A stretch of 64,000 nucleotides of DNA from Thalassotalea sp. Sam97 (GTDB lineage: Bacteria > Pseudomonadota > Gammaproteobacteria > Enterobacterales > Alteromonadaceae). Numbering within the stretch: position 1 is the stretch's first letter; every line of letters begins with the position of its first letter. The position numbers and the translations under genes were made by a program. The stretch lies in NCBI RefSeq assembly GCF_041379765.1, contig NZ_CP166919.1:1364001-1428000 (forward strand), written 5' to 3'. Of the stretch, positions 16,787-24,782 are shown in pieces. Under the pieces are notes generated by a model. That model did no database searches. It was not told the DNA's origin and was given only the letters and a program-made list of their open reading frames with translations.

Positions 16787-18175
16787 TTAGCTCGCTAAAT
16801 TACTGTTGTTTTGTTCGTAATGGCGTTGTGTTCGTTGTTGTATTATCCGTAAACGCCATGCTAATAATATTGCCGCCGTGGTTAATCCTGAAATAAAGCC
16901 AATCCAAAAACCGGCAGCGCCCATGCGTGGCACAATATAATCAGTAAGGCCAAGTATTAACCCCAAACTTAAGCCAACCAGCCAATAGGCAACGAAGGTG
17001 ATATACAAAATTGATTTTGTATCTTTATAGCCACGTAATGCACCTGCGGATATTACTTGAATAAAGTCCGAAAACTGAAACAGGGCAGCTAAAAACATTA
17101 AGCTTGCTGCCATTTCGACAACGGCTAATTCGGTTGTGTATATGCGGGCGATTGGCTCTCGAAAGACAATGGTTAGGGTTGCGGTTGTAGTTGCAATCAA
17201 GAAGCCAATAATTAAAGACGTTGTACAAATGTCTTTTGCTTGCTTAGGTTGGTGTTCTCCAACCGCAAAACCCACTTTAATGGTCACAGCCAAAGCAATG
17301 GATAACGGGATCATAAACATTAACGATGAAAAGTTTATGGCGATTTGGTGACTGGCAACAATGTCGGCCCCCAAAGGTGCGAGAATAATGGCAACCACTG
17401 AAAACAAGGAGACTTCAAAAAGTAATGATAGGGCGATGGGAACGCCAAGCGACATAATCCCCATAATGGGCATCATTTGGGGCCCCGTTAAAGCTGGAAC
17501 AAAGTTTATATTGGCGAGTTTTTTTGATTTAATTGCATACACTAGCATACCCAAAAACATACACCAATACACAATAGCGGTGGCCAATCCACATCCTGCA
17601 CCACCTAACTCAGGCGCTCCAAAAGCACCATAAATGAACAAATAATTTAATGGAACATTTATCAATAACGCAATACCAGCAATGATCATCGTCGGCTTAG
17701 TAATACCCATGCCTTCGATATAGCTACGTAAGACAAAATATAAACAAAAGCCTGGTCCACCCCAGACAACGTAGCCCAGATAATCAAGCATCAATTGTTT
17801 CAATTCTGGTTCGATATTAGTATGCGCTGCGATAAATGGCTTAAGTGCGTAAAATATAATGATGACCGCAACCGATAATATGCTCGCAATCCAAGCCGAT
17901 TGTATGGTGGAGGTAGCAATTTTGTCATGCTCTTTCGCGCCTCTTGCCTGGGAAACAATCGCGCTCAATGCCATTATCACGCCGTGAATGGTAATGATAA
18001 TCGGTAACCATACACTACTGGCAACAGCTACTGCGGCCATATCGGTTGAACTGACGCGACCTGCCATTACTGTATCGGCAAAACTCATTAAATTTTGGAT
18101 TAGTTGGGCAATAAGAATTGGGTAGGCAAGCTTAATCAAGTCTTTCGCATCGGAGAAAAATTTTTCTAGAGTCAT
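16787..18175 (-). CDS. norM: MATE-family multidrug/Na+ antiporter (NorM type)
   Basis: 462-residue inner-membrane protein with twelve predicted transmembrane helices in two MatE halves. It exports cationic drugs and dyes in exchange for Na+ or H+. The first half begins AYPILIAQLIQNLMSFADTVMAGR, which is diagnostic of NorM/YdhE. The length matches NorM (457-461). I start at ATG 18175. The frame stays open to 18298 but that would overlap the divergent ribE start. The gene pair norM/ribE back to back is conserved from Enterobacteria to Alteromonadales, and the two genes share the 54-base region between them. Confidence 0.92.
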   Translation of the reverse strand: MTLEKFFSDAKDLIKLAYPILIAQLIQNLMSFADTVMAGRVSSTDMAAVAVASSVWLPIIITIHGVIMALSAIVSQARGAKEHDKIATSTIQSAWIASILSVAVIIIFYALKPFIAAHTNIEPELKQLMLDYLGYVVWGGPGFCLYFVLRSYIEGMGITKPTMIIAGIALLINVPLNYLFIYGAFGAPELGGAGCGLATAIVYWCMFLGMLVYAIKSKKLANINFVPALTGPQMMPIMGIMSLGVPIALSLLFEVSLFSVVAIILAPLGADIVASHQIAINFSSLMFMIPLSIALAVTIKVGFAVGEHQPKQAKDICTTSLIIGFLIATTTATLTIVFREPIARIYTTELAVVEMAASLMFLAALFQFSDFIQVISAGALRGYKDTKSILYITFVAYWLVGLSLGLILGLTDYIVPRMGAAGFWIGFISGLTTAAILLAWRLRIIQQRTQRHYEQNNSNLAS

Positions 18176-18229
18176 AGGGTTAAAAAGCCGATAATATGAG
18201 CCACTTAAATACACGTAGGACGATAATAT

Positions 18230-18877
18230 ATGTTTACAGGAATTGTGCAATGCACGGCGATCATTATTGAGATTGTTGAAGGGAAAAATTTTCGTCATTT
18301 TGTGATGAAGATGCCTTTGTCATTGCTTAGCGGTATAGAACTTGGTGCAAGTGTTGCGAACAACGGCGTGTGTTTAACGGTAGTTGATTTTAAACCGCTT
18401 GATGAAAACCACGGGCAAATGGCGTTTGATGTGATCGACGAGACATTACGCTTATCTAACTTAGCAACGTTACAGCTTGGTGATACGGTGAATATTGAGC
18501 GCTCAATGAAGGTCGGTGATGAAATCGGCGGTCACATGGTATCAGGTCATGTGCATACTATGGCTGAGTTGATTGAACGAAACGATAGCAAAGATAATAG
18601 TCAAATGACGTTCGCGATAGATACAGCATGGCAAAAATACCTATTTGCTAAAGGGTTTATTTCGGTCAATGGCTGTAGTTTAACTTTGGGGAACGTATCA
18701 GAGGGGCAGTTTAACTTGCACCTTATCCCAGAAACGCTGGAACGGACCAATTTAAAAGACTTGCAGTTGGGTAATCGCGTCAATATTGAAATCGACCAAC
18801 AAACCATGACAATTGTTGAATCGATTGAGCGTATTATGGAACGTCGGTACGCATCTCAACAGCAACCAGATAGCTAA
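18230..18877 (+). CDS. ribE: Riboflavin synthase, alpha subunit
   Basis: 215-residue enzyme that dismutates two molecules of 6,7-dimethyl-8-ribityllumazine to riboflavin. Two tandem lumazine-binding domains are visible: MFTGIVQC...NGVCLTV...GGHMVSGHVH (1-100) and FISVNGCSLTLG...LIPETLERTNL (about 101-200). The N-terminal MFTGI is the invariant start of the family. It is divergent from norM. No FMN riboswitch is present in the very short upstream region. Confidence 0.95.
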   Translation: MFTGIVQCTAIIIEIVEGKNFRHFVMKMPLSLLSGIELGASVANNGVCLTVVDFKPLDENHGQMAFDVIDETLRLSNLATLQLGDTVNIERSMKVGDEIGGHMVSGHVHTMAELIERNDSKDNSQMTFAIDTAWQKYLFAKGFISVNGCSLTLGNVSEGQFNLHLIPETLERTNLKDLQLGNRVNIEIDQQTMTIVESIERIMERRYASQQQPDS

Positions 18878-18896
18878 TCGCAGTTAAGGTTAACGA

Positions 18897-19103
18897 CTAA
18901 AATACTTGTTCGTCATCGGCATCGACGGTTAGTTGGATTTTTTGATAGTAATCGTCGATGTGCATGTTTAGATGAATGTCAGAACAGCAATTAGGACAAG
19001 ATTCGTAGTAATTTTGGTCGCCTTGAGTCGTGTCTAACTCAATGTGCAATGGATGTGCACAGTGCGGGCAAATAATGGTCTTTCTGCTAAGTTGTTGAGC
19101 CAT
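18897..19103 (-). CDS. CPXCG-motif cysteine-rich small protein
   Basis: 68-residue protein with two CxxC knuckles (ICPHCAHP and SCPNCCSD), the pattern of the CPXCG family of small putative zinc-ribbon proteins found in many marine gammaproteobacteria, function unknown. The true start is ATG 19103, with an unusually strong GGAGGGGGG just upstream. A longer frame from TTG 19115 would run through that ribosome binding site. It sits convergent to ribE with a 19-base gap between the stops. Confidence 0.8.
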   Translation of the reverse strand: MAQQLSRKTIICPHCAHPLHIELDTTQGDQNYYESCPNCCSDIHLNMHIDDYYQKIQLTVDADDEQVF

Positions 19104-19194
19104 GCCCCCCTCCAAGCAGTACGTTAATCGTACCTACAGTATGGCTTTTATTAGCCGATTTTTCCTTGTTAATAGCTAATAAATCCGCATAAAA

Positions 19195-20079
19195 CTAAGG
19201 CTTAGAGCTAAGTTTTTGTATTTGTTTGATAAAAGTATTTACCTGCGCAAGGTAGCTTCCCGCAAACATATTGGCATGGTTAAGGATGTGGTAAAAATTG
19301 TATACAACCTTGCGTTGCTGATATCCGGAATCGAGAGGTGCTGTGTCGTTATATCCAGCGTAAAAACTATCATCAAAGCGCCCAAACAATTCACTCATGG
19401 CGATGTCGACTTCGCGATCAGCATAGTAACAGGCAGGATCGAACAGGCAAGGCGAGGTTTTAGTGAACCCTATATTTCCAGACCATAAATCACCGTGCAC
19501 TAAACACGGGATCGGCTGGTGACTCGATAATAATGCTGTGCAACGCGCGAGAATATCTTGCTTATCTATGACAACAGATTTTTGCGCTAATAAGTCTAAT
19601 TGAAAACCTAGCCGGTTTTCACAAAAAAACTCATGCCAGTTATCGTGATAGTCGTTAACTTGTGGGGTAAGCCCTATAAAATTGTCTTCAGGCCAACCAA
19701 ACTCTGCTTGTTGATTAGCGCTATGCAAATTAGCTAAGGCGACGCCCAGCTGATAAAAGTCAGCACTCAGGGGGGGCAATGGCGAGGGATGCATATCGAG
19801 GTATTCGAGAACTAAGTAACTGCGATCATTGGTTGTGCCGTAGCTAACAACGTCGGGAACCGTCAGTTCATCGCTACAATTAAGTAAATCAAGGTTGAGT
19901 GCTTCAGCACTAAATAGGTCTAGGTGCTGTTTGCTATTCGTTTTTACGAAATAACATTGTTGCTGAGAACAGATTTTATATGCTTGATTAATATCGCCGC
20001 TAGCAAGTTGTTCCACTTTAACGATGCGAAAGTCACAATTGGTTAACTTTGCAATATCATCGCTAATGGCTTGCCACAT
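19195..20079 (-). CDS. Fructosamine kinase family protein
   Basis: 294-residue kinase of the fructosamine-3-kinase/YniA family with protein-kinase-like fold. These enzymes phosphorylate ketosamines formed by glycation (ribulosamines, fructosamines) so that the adduct falls off. The catalytic loop HGDLWSGNIGF (around residue 195) and the DFG-equivalent LFDPACYYADREVDIAMSELFG are clear, as is ATP-lysine CYFVKTN. ATG 20079 is preceded by GGAGG six bases away. The gene probably protects proteins from sugar damage. Confidence 0.9.
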   Translation of the reverse strand: MWQAISDDIAKLTNCDFRIVKVEQLASGDINQAYKICSQQQCYFVKTNSKQHLDLFSAEALNLDLLNCSDELTVPDVVSYGTTNDRSYLVLEYLDMHPSPLPPLSADFYQLGVALANLHSANQQAEFGWPEDNFIGLTPQVNDYHDNWHEFFCENRLGFQLDLLAQKSVVIDKQDILARCTALLSSHQPIPCLVHGDLWSGNIGFTKTSPCLFDPACYYADREVDIAMSELFGRFDDSFYAGYNDTAPLDSGYQQRKVVYNFYHILNHANMFAGSYLAQVNTFIKQIQKLSSKP

Positions 20080-20110
20080 TGTTTTCCTCCACTATTGATT
20101 CACGTTGTCT

Positions 20111-20170
20111 AGATTCGCACTATTTATATTTGCGCTCTCTATATTTGCACTATTTCGATTTGCGTTGTTT
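20111..20170 (+). repeat. 15-bp tandem repeat, four degenerate copies
   Basis: Four consecutive 15-base units of the form nnATTTGCACTATTT: AGATTCGCACTATTT, ATATTTGCGCTCTCT, ATATTTGCACTATTT, CGATTTGCGTTGTTT. It lies about 30 bases upstream of the fructosamine kinase start. Confidence 0.7.
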
Positions 20171-20242
20171 AGCGTGGCGTACACTTATGCCTCTATATTT
20201 ATGCCCAAGGTCAATCGTTATTCCTGTCATTGTTCAATTATA

Positions 20243-20290
20243 GTCACTGCCATCGTCACTGCTATGCTCACTGTTATAGTCACGGTACAA
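20243..20290 (+). repeat. 12-bp tandem repeat, four degenerate copies
   Basis: Units GTCACTGCCATC, GTCACTGCTATG, CTCACTGTTATA, GTCACGGTACAA. A second minisatellite 70 bases from the first. Confidence 0.65.
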
Positions 20291-20653
20291 ACCAATAGCA
20301 TAACCAATCCCACACAGGTAGGTTATCTATTGATAATAGGTGGGGGCGGTGGGGCGTTAGCGAATATCTCAGTTTATCATCGTTTGGTTTCAAGCTATGG
20401 ATTTATGACGATATTTTTAAACCCTGTTGTCACACATGTTTGTTGTACATTAGGGGAGATTAATCTTGTTTAGAAAGCCAAAAAGCACGGATTTGTACTA
20501 CGCTTTAATAAATCAAATAATGGGTCTGCAAACTGTCCATTGTGCCTGTACATCAGGGCCAAAATCAGTCTTATTGCTTTGCGATTTTGGTAGGGACCAT
20601 GCAACACCAGATAGAAAAGCCACATCGGATTAACAATAACGGGGTCTATCAAC

Positions 20654-22561
20654 TTGAAAAAGTCGAACAAATTGGATCGCATCCGCGACGAATATAACGT
20701 CAAACACTGGAGTCAGGACTTTTACGGTATCGATGATAATGGTGAGGTATATGTGTCACCGGCTAAAAATCGGCACAAGGTACCTTTGAGTAACATCGTC
20801 CAGCAACTTGAACAACGAGAATACGGTTTACCCGCCTTAGTACGCTTTCCGCAGATCATTCATCAGCGTGTTGAAAACATTTGTACCGCCTTCAATCAAG
20901 CTATCGATGAATATGAATACGATAACCATTACTTGTTAGTTTATCCGATAAAAGTTAACCAACAAAAAGAGGTGGTTGATGAAATTATCGATAGCCAAGC
21001 AGAGCTCGAATTAAAACAACTAGGCTTAGAGGCTGGGAGCAAAGCGGAGTTGTTGGCGGTTATGGCCTTAGCGCAAAAAGCCAGCTCGGTAATCGTTTGT
21101 AATGGCTACAAAGACCGAGAGTATATTCGCTTAGCACTTATTGGCGAAAAACTCGGTCATAAAGTCTTTATCGTGTTGGAAAAACTATCAGAATTAAAAA
21201 TTGTTTTATCTGAAGCCCAGGCAATGGGTGTAAAACCTCGTATGGGCTTGCGTATACGGCTGGCGTCACAAGGCGCGGGTAAATGGCAGGCCAGCGGCGG
21301 TGAAAAATCAAAATTTGGCTTGTCAGCGTCGCAGGTGCTTAGCGTGATTGAAGAGCTTCGCGCTGAACAGCAGTTAGATACCTTGCAATTGGTACATTTT
21401 CATTTGGGCTCACAAATGGCCAACATTCGCGATGTGCGCAATGGCGTCAGTGAAGCCGCACGCTTTTATTGTGAACTGCGCGATATTGGCGCGACGATTG
21501 ATTATCTTGATGTTGGCGGTGGTTTGGCGGTGGACTACGATGGTACGCGCAGTCAGTCATCAAATTCAATGAACTATGGCCTAATCGAATATGCGCGCAA
21601 TATTGTGATGACGGTAGGCGATATTTGTCACCTTTATTCTCAGCCAATGCCGGTGATCATTTCTGAATCTGGACGCTCGTTAACCGCTCATCATGCGGTA
21701 TTGATCACTAATGTAATTGGCACGGAAAGCTATGTGCCAGAGAAAATGGACGAACCAGACGAAAAGGCTCCATTGTTACTGCATAATATGTGGGACAACT
21801 TAGTGAGTTTGCGTAAAGGGGAAGATGACCGTGCATTAATTGAAATTTATAATGATACGCAAAGCGATCTTGCCGAAGCACACAGTCAATTTTCGACTGG
21901 CATGATTAACTTGCAGTATCGCGCTTGGGCAGAGCAAGTATCGTTATTGATAAACTATGAGCTCAGCAAAAGTATGAGCGCTAAAAACCGTTATCATCGC
22001 CCCATACTTGATGAGCTACATGAGCGCTTAGCGGATAAATTTTTTATTAACTTTTCCTTGTTTCAATCGATGCCTGACGCGTGGGGGATTGATCAGGTAT
22101 TTCCGGTATTGCCGTTAAGTGGCTTGGATAAAATTGAAGACCGGCGCGCCGTGATGCTTGATATCACTTGTGATTCAGATGGTACTGTTGATCAATACGT
22201 TGACGGTCAAGGCATCGAAACCACCTTACCTGTACCTGATTGGAATCCAGATGAGCCTTATCTTATGGGTTTTTTCTTGGTGGGGGCGTATCAGGAAACA
22301 TTGGGCTGTATGCATAATTTATTTGGCGATACCCATACCGTCGTGGTTAATGTTGATGAGCAGGGTGCAGCGAACATCGCGTTCGTTAACGAAGGTGATA
22401 CTGTCGAAGATATGATGGACTATGTGCATTTAGATATGGAATCATTACGTCAATTATACAAAGAAATGGTCATGGCCAAAGTGCCCGAAGATGAACAGCA
22501 AAGTGTGATTGAAGAGCTTGAACAAGGGTTAATTGGTTACACCTACTTGGAAGATTTCTGA
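20654..22561 (+). CDS. speA: Biosynthetic arginine decarboxylase
   Basis: 635-residue PLP-dependent decarboxylase (fold III, SpeA family, Mg-dependent) converting arginine to agmatine. The PLP lysine is K100 in LVYPIKVNQ. LEAGSKAEL, NGYKDREYIRLALIGE, LHFHLGSQMANIRD and ITCDSDG near 505 follow the E. coli enzyme closely (E. coli 658 aa). The start is a TTG at 20654; no ATG is available before the conserved region and GGGG lies ten bases upstream. The stop overlaps the speB ATG (ATGA-type, shared bases at 22561). A hairpin and short upstream frame precede it and may modulate translation. Confidence 0.95.
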   Translation: MKKSNKLDRIRDEYNVKHWSQDFYGIDDNGEVYVSPAKNRHKVPLSNIVQQLEQREYGLPALVRFPQIIHQRVENICTAFNQAIDEYEYDNHYLLVYPIKVNQQKEVVDEIIDSQAELELKQLGLEAGSKAELLAVMALAQKASSVIVCNGYKDREYIRLALIGEKLGHKVFIVLEKLSELKIVLSEAQAMGVKPRMGLRIRLASQGAGKWQASGGEKSKFGLSASQVLSVIEELRAEQQLDTLQLVHFHLGSQMANIRDVRNGVSEAARFYCELRDIGATIDYLDVGGGLAVDYDGTRSQSSNSMNYGLIEYARNIVMTVGDICHLYSQPMPVIISESGRSLTAHHAVLITNVIGTESYVPEKMDEPDEKAPLLLHNMWDNLVSLRKGEDDRALIEIYNDTQSDLAEAHSQFSTGMINLQYRAWAEQVSLLINYELSKSMSAKNRYHRPILDELHERLADKFFINFSLFQSMPDAWGIDQVFPVLPLSGLDKIEDRRAVMLDITCDSDGTVDQYVDGQGIETTLPVPDWNPDEPYLMGFFLVGAYQETLGCMHNLFGDTHTVVVNVDEQGAANIAFVNEGDTVEDMMDYVHLDMESLRQLYKEMVMAKVPEDEQQSVIEELEQGLIGYTYLEDF

Positions 22562-23487
22562 TGCAAGACTTATTTAATAAAGTAGACGATTCCCTTTACT
22601 CTAATGCGATGACGTTTATGCGCCGACCATTGGTGCAACAACCGGTAGAGCACAACGCCGACGTGGTGGTACTCGGAGTACCGCTTGATATGGCGACATC
22701 CGGCCGCCCAGGTGCTCGTTTTGGCCCTGAAGGGATCCGCCGAGCGTCCGTTAATTTGTCATGGGAGCATAATAAATTTCCATGGGGCTTTGATGTGTTT
22801 AGCCAAACTTCGGTGATTGATGCTGGCGATTTGGTGTTTAATACCGGTGATGCCGAAGACTTAACGATACGCTTAGAAGCGGCTGCCAATGCCATATTGC
22901 AAAGTGGCAAAACCTTATTATCGCTTGGTGGCGATCACTTTATTACCTTACCTTTATTGCGGGCGCATCAACGCAAGTACGGAAAAATGGCTCTGATCCA
23001 TTTTGATGCACATACCGACACATCAAGCCATGGCAGTAAGTATGATCATGGAGCTATGTTTCATCATGCACCAATCGAAGGATTGATTTGCCAAGATCAT
23101 TCGATACAAATTGGAATTCGCACCGATTACAACCCAGATGATCACGGATTTATGGTGATTAATGCGTTGCAAGCTAATGATATGAGTGTAAATGACATTG
23201 TTGCGAAGGTGAAACAACGTGTGGGTGATATGCCGGTGTATCTAACGTTCGATATCGACTGTCTTGATCCTGCTTTTGCCCCAGGTACCGGAACCCCAGT
23301 ATGCGGTGGCATTAATTCTGATAAAATTTTAAAAGTCTTACGCGCCTTCCAAGGGATAAATATTGTCGGTATGGATGTGGTCGAAGTGGCGCCCGCGTAC
23401 GATTGTAGTGATATCACTGCACTTGCCGGTGCAACCATCGCCTTAGAGTTATTGTACGTTTGGACGGCAAATCGCATGGCTAAATAA
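22561..23487 (+). CDS. speB: Agmatinase
   Basis: 308-residue binuclear manganese ureohydrolase that hydrolyses agmatine to putrescine and urea. Metal ligands are visible: H126 (GGDHF), D149, H151 and D153 (HFDAHTDT) and the aspartates in TFDIDCLDP. The length matches E. coli SpeB (306). It is translationally coupled to speA by a one-base overlap, so arginine goes to putrescine through this two-gene operon. A weak hairpin with GAGTTTTA (23518-23543) follows and may act as terminator. Confidence 0.96.
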   Translation: MQDLFNKVDDSLYSNAMTFMRRPLVQQPVEHNADVVVLGVPLDMATSGRPGARFGPEGIRRASVNLSWEHNKFPWGFDVFSQTSVIDAGDLVFNTGDAEDLTIRLEAAANAILQSGKTLLSLGGDHFITLPLLRAHQRKYGKMALIHFDAHTDTSSHGSKYDHGAMFHHAPIEGLICQDHSIQIGIRTDYNPDDHGFMVINALQANDMSVNDIVAKVKQRVGDMPVYLTFDIDCLDPAFAPGTGTPVCGGINSDKILKVLRAFQGINIVGMDVVEVAPAYDCSDITALAGATIALELLYVWTANRMAK

Positions 23488-23528
23488 TGCAAGGTTCACC
23501 GTATCAATAGACCTCTGGTAAACTCCCT

Positions 23529-23635
23529 ACTGGTGAGTTTTAAAGGCTTTTATGCTGCGTAACTGATTTTGACAATGGAATAACCATTCTCTGCAATCAA
23601 AGCCTTGCTTTAAAACCTTTAAATTCTCACTGAGT
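23529..23635. repeat. Imperfect inverted repeat about 107 bp downstream of speB
   Basis: Arms 23529-23552 (ACTGGTGAGTTTTAAAGGC...) and 23611-23635 (TAAAACCTTTAAATTCTCAC...) are imperfect inverted copies separated by about 58 bases. It could be a decayed small palindromic element or a long RNA stem. The rest of the 272-base spacer holds nothing recognised. Confidence 0.35.
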
Positions 23636-23759
23636 GAGCAATAACTTAATGTGATAGGTATAAACGTGTTTGGTGGGGGCTTTTGCTGAAGCACGAGCTA
23701 AACTTTACCGCTGAGAATTTGTTCAGGTTGTTTTGGGACTATTGCTTAGATGCGGTGGA

Positions 23760-24530
23760 CTACCGTTTAGATGATATTTTGGCTTCCTTTTGTGCTTCGC
23801 CAATAAGGTTCTCTAGGCTAGTCGCAAAGGATTGTAATGCGGCACGATTTGCTAACCATGCTGGAATTTTCCCATTGGGCTTTAAGCTACCACTATAGCT
23901 AACCTGTACCCCATCACTGTCTTGTTTGGCGTGCCAGGCCATATCAATATCACTCATTCGAATCGCAGGGTAGTTTGTTAAGTGGTGTTCTATGGCATCG
24001 CTAATGTAAAGACTAAATTCGCCTTCGGTTGGTTGAATTAAACGTGATTGGGTAATCATATAACGTGACGATACTGGGCCTTCTCCCGTTAAGCGGGTAA
24101 GTACAATAGAGCGTCCAGCCTCATCTAAGGTAAGCGGCCAAACCAGCGCAACATGATCGAGCCATTGCATTACATGCTTAGGATCAGTGAGCAGCCGATA
24201 AAACTGCTCGCTGTTGATAGGTAACCATAAGGTCGCCCTAAGGGTGATGAATGGCGCATTTTTGCCAAGATAATAATCGATGCGATACTGGTCAGTGTCG
24301 ATATAGGTTTCTATATTGCTTGCTACATTTGCTTTCGTTGTATCGGTGTTACTGCGGTACTTACTAGCATATTGGTTGTTATATTGTGCTGGTGTGCGAC
24401 TAGGGGCAATATCATTAAAAGAGCCATAAGCATGAGGTGAAATACACCAACTAAGCCAAACAAGGCAAATAAGCGTTGCGCTTATAAGGGCGGTGTTGAT
24501 GTGATTTTTATCTAGCAGTTTAAGGTTCAT
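23760..24530 (-). CDS. START-domain protein, periplasmic or membrane-anchored
   Basis: 256 residues. An N-terminal hydrophobic stretch (about 12-32, TALISATLICLVWLSWCIS) is a signal peptide or anchor. A START/SRPBCC lipid-binding fold follows from about residue 80 (LWLPINSEQFYRLLTDPKHVMQWL ... YMITQSRLIQPTEGEFSLY ... GSLKPNGKIPAWLANRAALQS). The closing GKIPxWLAN motif is typical of bacterial START proteins. The ligand is unknown; lipid or hydrophobic small-molecule binding is likely. The start at ATG 24530 is preferred over TTG 24536. Confidence 0.8.
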   Translation of the reverse strand: MNLKLLDKNHINTALISATLICLVWLSWCISPHAYGSFNDIAPSRTPAQYNNQYASKYRSNTDTTKANVASNIETYIDTDQYRIDYYLGKNAPFITLRATLWLPINSEQFYRLLTDPKHVMQWLDHVALVWPLTLDEAGRSIVLTRLTGEGPVSSRYMITQSRLIQPTEGEFSLYISDAIEHHLTNYPAIRMSDIDMAWHAKQDSDGVQVSYSGSLKPNGKIPAWLANRAALQSFATSLENLIGEAQKEAKISSKR

Positions 24531-24782
24531 ATACAACTTATTATGACATACTCACTGAGCTACGTTTCCTGTAATTGGGACAATACCGCTTTTCGGTTGC
24601 AAATAGGTGGCATATCCCCTAATATTGCTGCCTTTATACTACGTTAACCGGCTACGATATCTATCTATAAAATGAAAGCCTTAGTCGTTTAATGCTACTT
24701 CATTACCCAGCCCGTTTGGCAGGGTGTTAAACTAACATAACATGTGGCATTTCGTATGTGTCACCACTGTTGAGGAATTATT

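Larger units (their letters stand above)
20080..20653. other. 574-base spacer between fructosamine kinase and speA with two minisatellites
   Basis: No convincing gene. A 122-codon frame exists (20105-20473) but starts with TTG without a ribosome binding site and is made largely of repeat-encoded residues. The spacer contains a 15-bp tandem repeat, a 12-bp tandem repeat, and a CCAAAATC/GATTTTGG hairpin (20559-20590) followed by AGGGA and a short overlapping reading frame into speA. Confidence 0.5.

Noticed and set aside
20105..20473. 122-codon frame FALF/IVTA-rich as a membrane protein gene
   Set aside because: TTG start without ribosome binding site, content made of two minisatellites, and no recognisable family. 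Treated as non-coding repeat DNA.
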